From NCBI GenBank assembly GCA_027016675.1, contig JALUSH010000085.1:1-7903 (forward strand): DNA of 7,903 nt, written 5' to 3'. Below the pieces are notes generated by a model. The model searched no databases and had not been told where the DNA came from. It saw only the letters and a program-made list of their open reading frames with translations. How positions within the stretch are numbered: position 1 is the first letter of the stretch; each line of letters opens with the position of its first letter. Made by a program: the position numbers and the translations under genes. This document shows positions 4,694 through 7,903 of the stretch, in pieces. This DNA comes from Thermodesulfovibrio sp. (lineage in GTDB: Bacteria > Nitrospirota > Thermodesulfovibrionia > Thermodesulfovibrionales > JdFR-85).

Positions 4694-6088
4694 TTATTTG
4701 AACTTTGAGGGATCGATATTGTATTTTTTTATGAGATGTTGCAAGGATTGTCTTTCAATGCCTGCTAATGCCGCAGCATGGCTTATATTTCCCTTTGTCT
4801 TTCTCATTATATGAGAGATGTAGCTTTCAGTAAAGTCTCTTAAAATTTTTTCTCTTGCGGTTCTGTAGTCAAGTTTTAGTAGATCCTCAATCAATGTCTC
4901 TGGGCAGGGTGATAGGGAGGCAGGTTTTTCCAGTTCATCAACATCTATAAAGTTTGTCCTGGAAAAGATAACCGCCCTTTTTATTACATTCTGGAGTTCC
5001 CTAACATTGCCCTTCCAGTGTCTGCTTTTTAGAAACATAAGGGCATTATCTGTAAATCCTCTGATATCCTTGTCATACTGCAGCGAGAATTCCTTGAGGA
5101 AGTAGTTGGCAAGCAGTGGTATATCGTCCTTCCTGTCATCCAGGTTAGGCATATGTATGTGTATTACATTTAATCTATAGTAAAGGTCTTCTCTGAACTG
5201 TCCCTTTGATATTCTCTCTTCAAGGTTCTGATTAGTTGATGCAATTACCCTCACATCCACCTTGATATTCTCGGTGTCTCCAAGGGGTTTTATCTCTTTT
5301 TCCTGAAGGACGCGCAACAGTTTTGTCTGTATGGACTGAGGAATATCACCTATTTCATCGAGGAAGATGGTGCCTCCGCTGGCTGCCTCAAAGAGTCCCT
5401 TTTTGTCAGTGGTGGCAGATGTGAACGCACCTTTTCTATAGCCAAAGAGTTCGCTTTCAAGTATTGTTTCTGGTATGGCAGGACAATTAACAGTTATAAA
5501 AGGGCCATTGCTTCGTTTACTTAATCTGTGTATTGTTCTTGCTGCCAGCTCCTTTCCAGTACCTGTTTCACCAGTTATAAGTATTGTTTCATCAGTAGAG
5601 GCAACGGTTTTGATGGTCTCTATTAAGGAATGCATTGCCTCACTTTCACCAATCAATTCTCTCTGAAGGGTACTGAGTTTAAACTTTTCTTCCAAAATCC
5701 TTTTTTCCTTCAGAATATTCCTGTATTGAATTGCCTGTCTCACTGTATGAACTAAGCGTTCATTATTAATTGGTTTTGTTATAAAGTCATATGCACCGTA
5801 CTTCAGCGCCTCCACAGCCATCTCAATAGTGCCAAAGCCTGTAAGGATAATTACAGGTATGTCTTTATCTTTTTCCTTAATTTCTTTGAGAAGTGTAATG
5901 CCGTCCTTGCCAGGCATTTTTACGTCAGAGATGATAAGGTCAACATTGTCACTTTCAAGAATGGACAGGGTTTTCATTGGGTCACTCAGTGCATGGATTG
6001 GGTTGGATAGCTCCCTTGAAATGAGTCTTTTAAGAAAGGAAAGCATATCAGTCTTATCATCTATTATTATTATTGAGCCATTCTTCAT
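4694..6088 (-). CDS. NtrC-family sigma-54-dependent response regulator
   Basis: The 464-aa product has three domains. A CheY-like receiver spans about 1-120, with acidic pair D10-D11, phosphoacceptor D55 (IISDVKMPG), T83 and K105. An AAA+ sigma-54-interaction domain spans about 143-372, with Walker A GETGTGKE (173-180), loop motif GAFTSA (220-225, in place of the usual GAFTGA), Walker B GGTIFLDEIGD (238-248) and arginine residues in FREDLYYRLNV (R299, R305). A Fis-type helix-turn-helix spans about 433-456 (GNISHAAALAGIERQSLQHLI). The start is set at ATG 6088 because MKNGSIIIIDD begins the receiver fold; the frame runs open to a TTG at 6127, but those 13 residues are not family-like. No Shine-Dalgarno is evident. 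No histidine kinase is encoded in the window. The gene lies directly upstream of a sigma-54 promoter driving the transporter unit, its probable target. Confidence 0.93.
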   Translation of the reverse strand: MKNGSIIIIDDKTDMLSFLKRLISRELSNPIHALSDPMKTLSILESDNVDLIISDVKMPGKDGITLLKEIKEKDKDIPVIILTGFGTIEMAVEALKYGAYDFITKPINNERLVHTVRQAIQYRNILKEKRILEEKFKLSTLQRELIGESEAMHSLIETIKTVASTDETILITGETGTGKELAARTIHRLSKRSNGPFITVNCPAIPETILESELFGYRKGAFTSATTDKKGLFEAASGGTIFLDEIGDIPQSIQTKLLRVLQEKEIKPLGDTENIKVDVRVIASTNQNLEERISKGQFREDLYYRLNVIHIHMPNLDDRKDDIPLLANYFLKEFSLQYDKDIRGFTDNALMFLKSRHWKGNVRELQNVIKRAVIFSRTNFIDVDELEKPASLSPCPETLIEDLLKLDYRTAREKILRDFTESYISHIMRKTKGNISHAAALAGIERQSLQHLIKKYNIDPSKFK

Positions 6089-6120
6089 AATATATATATT
6101 AACATATGAGGTATAGGCAA

Positions 6121-6150
6121 GCTGCAATCTGCACTGCTCACTGATTACTG
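6121..6150. repeat. Short CAGT-rich simple repeat upstream of the response regulator
   Basis: On the minus strand the tract contains CAGTAATCAGTGAGCAGTGC, a run of CAGT units related in composition to the AGTCAG tracts inside the molybdopterin-binding gene. Here it is intergenic, the usual location for such repeats. It lies 33 bp upstream of the regulator ATG and so overlaps or adjoins its promoter. Confidence 0.5.
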
Positions 6151-6151
6151 T

Positions 6152-6180
6152 AGTTCATTTTACACATTTCAGTTCATTTT
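6152..6180. promoter_or_regulatory. Direct repeat AGTTCATTTT in the divergent intergenic region
   Basis: AGTTCATTTT occurs exactly at 6152-6161 and 6171-6180, 19 bp apart. The first copy is also part of a TGTA-N8-TACA dyad (6149-6164). The pair lies between the two divergently oriented regulator genes, 13 bp before the first possible start of the SufR-like gene. This position suits an operator, perhaps autoregulatory, but nothing shows which protein would bind. It does not match the CAAC-N6-GTTG pattern reported for cyanobacterial SufR. Confidence 0.3.
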
Positions 6181-6192
6181 TTTTATTGTTTT

Positions 6193-6840
6193 ATGTTATG
6201 TTATCCTATGCAAAAAATCGGTATCGAAAATCCGACCCGAAAAAAGATTGTAATGCTTCTAAAAAAACACGGAGGGATGACCACAGAGGAACTGAGCAAA
6301 CTACTGAAGATAACACCCATGGGCATAAGGCAGCATCTCATGGCACTTGAAAAAAAAGGTATCATTACCTATGAGTTGAAAAAAGGCGGTATCGGCAGAC
6401 CTGGTTTTGTGTACAGGCTTACAGAAGAATCAGACAATATATTTCCAAAGTCTTATCATAAGTTGTTATTAGATCTATTTGAAGAACTGGAAAAAAGGGA
6501 GGGTACCAGAAAGATAGATGAGATGTTCAGATGGAGAAAGGCAAAACTACTCAAGGAGAGACATGGTCGTATAAAAGACCTTACAACAATGGGAGAAAAG
6601 GTACGTGCCATGGCAGACATCCTTGAAGATGATGGGTATCTGATAGAGTATGATGAGGACAGTGACAATTATTACATAAGACAATACAATTGTCCACTTT
6701 CAGTTATAGCAAAAAGGTACAAACAATGTTGCAGATACGAACTCCAGATGTATCGTGACCTTTTTTCAAAAAGGGTTACACGTAATGGCTGCATAGCAGA
6801 GGGAGACAATGCGTGTGTCTATTCCATTCCAAAGGAGTAG
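6193..6840 (+). CDS. SufR-like winged-helix regulator with C-terminal cysteine cluster
   Basis: The 215-aa product has an N-terminal winged helix at about 15-78 (TRKKIVMLLKKHGGMTTEELSKLL, written as TRKKIVMLLKKHGG and MTTEELSKLL, then TPMGIRQHLMALEKKG and the wing GGIGRPGFVYRLTE). A helical linker and a C-terminal domain follow, with NCPLSVIAKRYKQCCRYEL then GCIAEGDNACVYSI. Cys167 and Cys180 keep the C-x12-C spacing of SufR-type regulators, and Cys208 lies 28 residues further. Cys179 and Cys200 are additional. In SufR these cysteines bind an Fe-S cluster that controls DNA binding. An Fe-S, redox or iron sensor is therefore the likely role. No suf or isc genes are in the window, so its target is unknown. 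Start choice is uncertain: ATG 6193 or ATG 6208 (MQKIGIENPT), the latter closer to usual family starts. Neither has a Shine-Dalgarno. Confidence 0.82.
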   Translation: MLCYPMQKIGIENPTRKKIVMLLKKHGGMTTEELSKLLKITPMGIRQHLMALEKKGIITYELKKGGIGRPGFVYRLTEESDNIFPKSYHKLLLDLFEELEKREGTRKIDEMFRWRKAKLLKERHGRIKDLTTMGEKVRAMADILEDDGYLIEYDEDSDNYYIRQYNCPLSVIAKRYKQCCRYELQMYRDLFSKRVTRNGCIAEGDNACVYSIPKE

Positions 6841-6866
6841 AAAAAAACTGCCTTTTAAGTAACAGG

Positions 6867-6892
6867 TATTATCTTCATCTATTATCTTCATC
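6867..6892. repeat. Two exact tandem copies of a 13-bp unit
   Basis: TATTATCTTCATC is present at 6867-6879 and immediately again at 6880-6892. It lies in the 130-bp gap between the SufR-like gene and the PLP enzyme gene. The unit is AT-rich without dyad symmetry. It could be a slippage product or a tandem site; no role can be assigned. Confidence 0.7.
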
Positions 6893-6940
6893 ATATAAAC
6901 ACAATTACAAAGCCAATCAATATTTACAGTTCTCACTAAT

Positions 6941-6967
6941 TTTACATTTTTACATTAGTATTATAAC
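6941..6967 (+). promoter_or_regulatory. Weak promoter candidate for the PLP enzyme gene
   Basis: TTTACA (6941-6946) and TATAAC (6962-6967) are separated by 15 bp, shorter than the ideal 17. The predicted start, near 6974, lies between the ATG at 6971 and those at 6989 and 6995. If the promoter is real, translation would begin at 6989 or 6995 on a very short leader. Confidence 0.25.
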
Positions 6968-6970
6968 TTT

Positions 6971-7903
6971 ATGCTATCATTAACTGGTATGGAGATGCAT
7001 GGTGGTGATATCTATTCTCTATCTGAGATTTTAAGGGTTCCTGAAAGAAAGATAATAGACTTCAGTGCCTCAATAAACCCACTCGGTATTTCAAATAAAA
7101 TTAAGGCAGAGTTAAGAAGTTATCTGAAATTACTTCATCATTATCCTGATAATGAATGTAGAAGATTAAGGAGACATATATCCAGGTATACGGGTGTTGA
7201 TGAAAACAGGATTATCTGCGGTAATGGTAGTACAGAACTGATATATCTTATTGTGCGAGCCCTCAGGCCTGAACGGGTGTTGCTGCCTGTACCTACCTTT
7301 TCTGAATATGAAAGGGCTATAAGGACCTGTTGTAAATATTGTCAGATAGATTATATGTACCTTCATGAGGATAATCTTTTCAGGCTTTTACCTGATAGAT
7401 TCATAGAAGCATTACAAGACCATGACATGGCATTTATATGTAATCCCAACAATCCTACAGCCCAGAGTCTGGGTGTGGATGAGTTGAAAGAGATCATAAA
7501 GGAGACCTCAAAAAAAGGCTGTTTCCTTATTATTGATGAGGCATTCATAGATTTTGAACCAGACAATAGCGTAACCAGAATCTTCAATGAAATCTCTCAC
7601 ACTATCATTCTTCGCTCTATGACAAAGTTTTATGGATTTGCTGGCCTGCGACTTGGATATGCTCTGTTACCTGAAGAGATTATTGACACAATAAAGAGAT
7701 ACAAAGAGCCCTGGACTGTAAATGCCCTGGCACAGAGGGCAGGCGTAATAGCCCTAAAGGATAATCATTATAGAAAAAAGTCCTTCGAGTATCTTCTGAA
7801 AGAAAAACAGTTTTTAGAGAAGGAGTTCAGGAAACTCAGGCTGGATTTTTTCCCATCGAAGATAAATTTCTATCTTCTACGCGATGATAAGGCACCAGAG
7901 ATT
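6971..7903 (+). CDS. cobD: CobD-type threonine-phosphate decarboxylase (HisC-like PLP enzyme), 3' end outside window
   Basis: The frame is open for 311 codons to the window end, so the C-terminus is missing; family length is about 350-370 aa. It is a fold-type I aminotransferase-family PLP enzyme: HGGDIYSLSE (10-19), DFSASINPLG (30-39), GNGSTELI (84-91), CNPNNPT (157-163), DEAFIDF (189-195), PLP lysine K219 in RSMTKFYGFAG, and R227 in LRLGY. The opening HGGD and the DFSASINPLG motif favour CobD (L-threonine-O-3-phosphate decarboxylase, which makes aminopropanol phosphate for the cobalamin nucleotide loop) over histidinol-phosphate aminotransferase HisC, though HisC cannot be excluded without neighbours. 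Three in-frame starts are possible: 6971, 6989 and 6995. None has a well-placed Shine-Dalgarno. It follows the SufR-like gene by 130 bp, probably as a separate unit. Confidence 0.85.
   Translation, partial: MLSLTGMEMHGGDIYSLSEILRVPERKIIDFSASINPLGISNKIKAELRSYLKLLHHYPDNECRRLRRHISRYTGVDENRIICGNGSTELIYLIVRALRPERVLLPVPTFSEYERAIRTCCKYCQIDYMYLHEDNLFRLLPDRFIEALQDHDMAFICNPNNPTAQSLGVDELKEIIKETSKKGCFLIIDEAFIDFEPDNSVTRIFNEISHTIILRSMTKFYGFAGLRLGYALLPEEIIDTIKRYKEPWTVNALAQRAGVIALKDNHYRKKSFEYLLKEKQFLEKEFRKLRLDFFPSKINFYLLRDDKAPEI

Overview
The window is a moderately AT-rich bacterial chromosome segment with compact, mostly leftward and divergent gene blocks. Gene content suggests an anaerobic bacterium. It has a molybdenum-cofactor-related pair (ModE-like regulator and a molybdopterin-binding protein with a Cys-rich tail), a UPF0324/YeiH-type 'putative sulfate exporter', a sigma-54 response regulator, a SufR-like Fe-S regulator and a cobalamin-pathway aminotransferase-fold enzyme. 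This mix would suit a sulfur- or metal-respiring lineage such as Nitrospirota (Thermodesulfovibrio relatives) or Desulfobacterota. That placement is inference; no rRNA or other phylogenetic marker is present.

Layout. (1) 2-1633, rightward: a one-domain ModE-type DNA-binding protein, then a MoaB/Mog-domain molybdopterin-binding protein. The second gene carries two in-frame tracts of simple repeats that look intergenic in origin. (2) 4360-1647, leftward: an apparent five-gene unit reading small one-helix membrane protein (63 aa), small soluble protein (80 aa), long YeiH-family transporter (531 aa), small soluble protein (61 aa), three-helix membrane protein (121 aa). It converges on the molybdopterin gene with 13 bp between stop codons. 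Intercistronic hairpins separate the last three genes. (3) 4361-4693, a 333-bp regulatory region: a near-consensus sigma-54 promoter pointing at the transporter unit, a pair of NtrC-geometry sites about 170-200 bp upstream of the predicted start, inverted repeats around the promoter and a weaker sigma-70-like promoter. (4) 6088-4694, leftward: an NtrC-family sigma-54-dependent response regulator with no histidine kinase in view. (5) 6193-6840, rightward and divergent from it: a SufR-like winged-helix regulator with C-terminal cysteines. (6) from about 6971 to the window end, rightward: a CobD/HisC-type PLP enzyme cut by the window edge.

The most interesting reading is that regions 2-4 form one regulated system. 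The NtrC-type regulator would bind enhancer sites just past its own stop codon and activate the sigma-54 promoter of a transporter operon that includes at least four uncharacterised small proteins. The promoter and enhancer patterns are visible in the sequence. The regulator-target link and the transported anion (sulfate, sulfite or another sulfur species) are inference.
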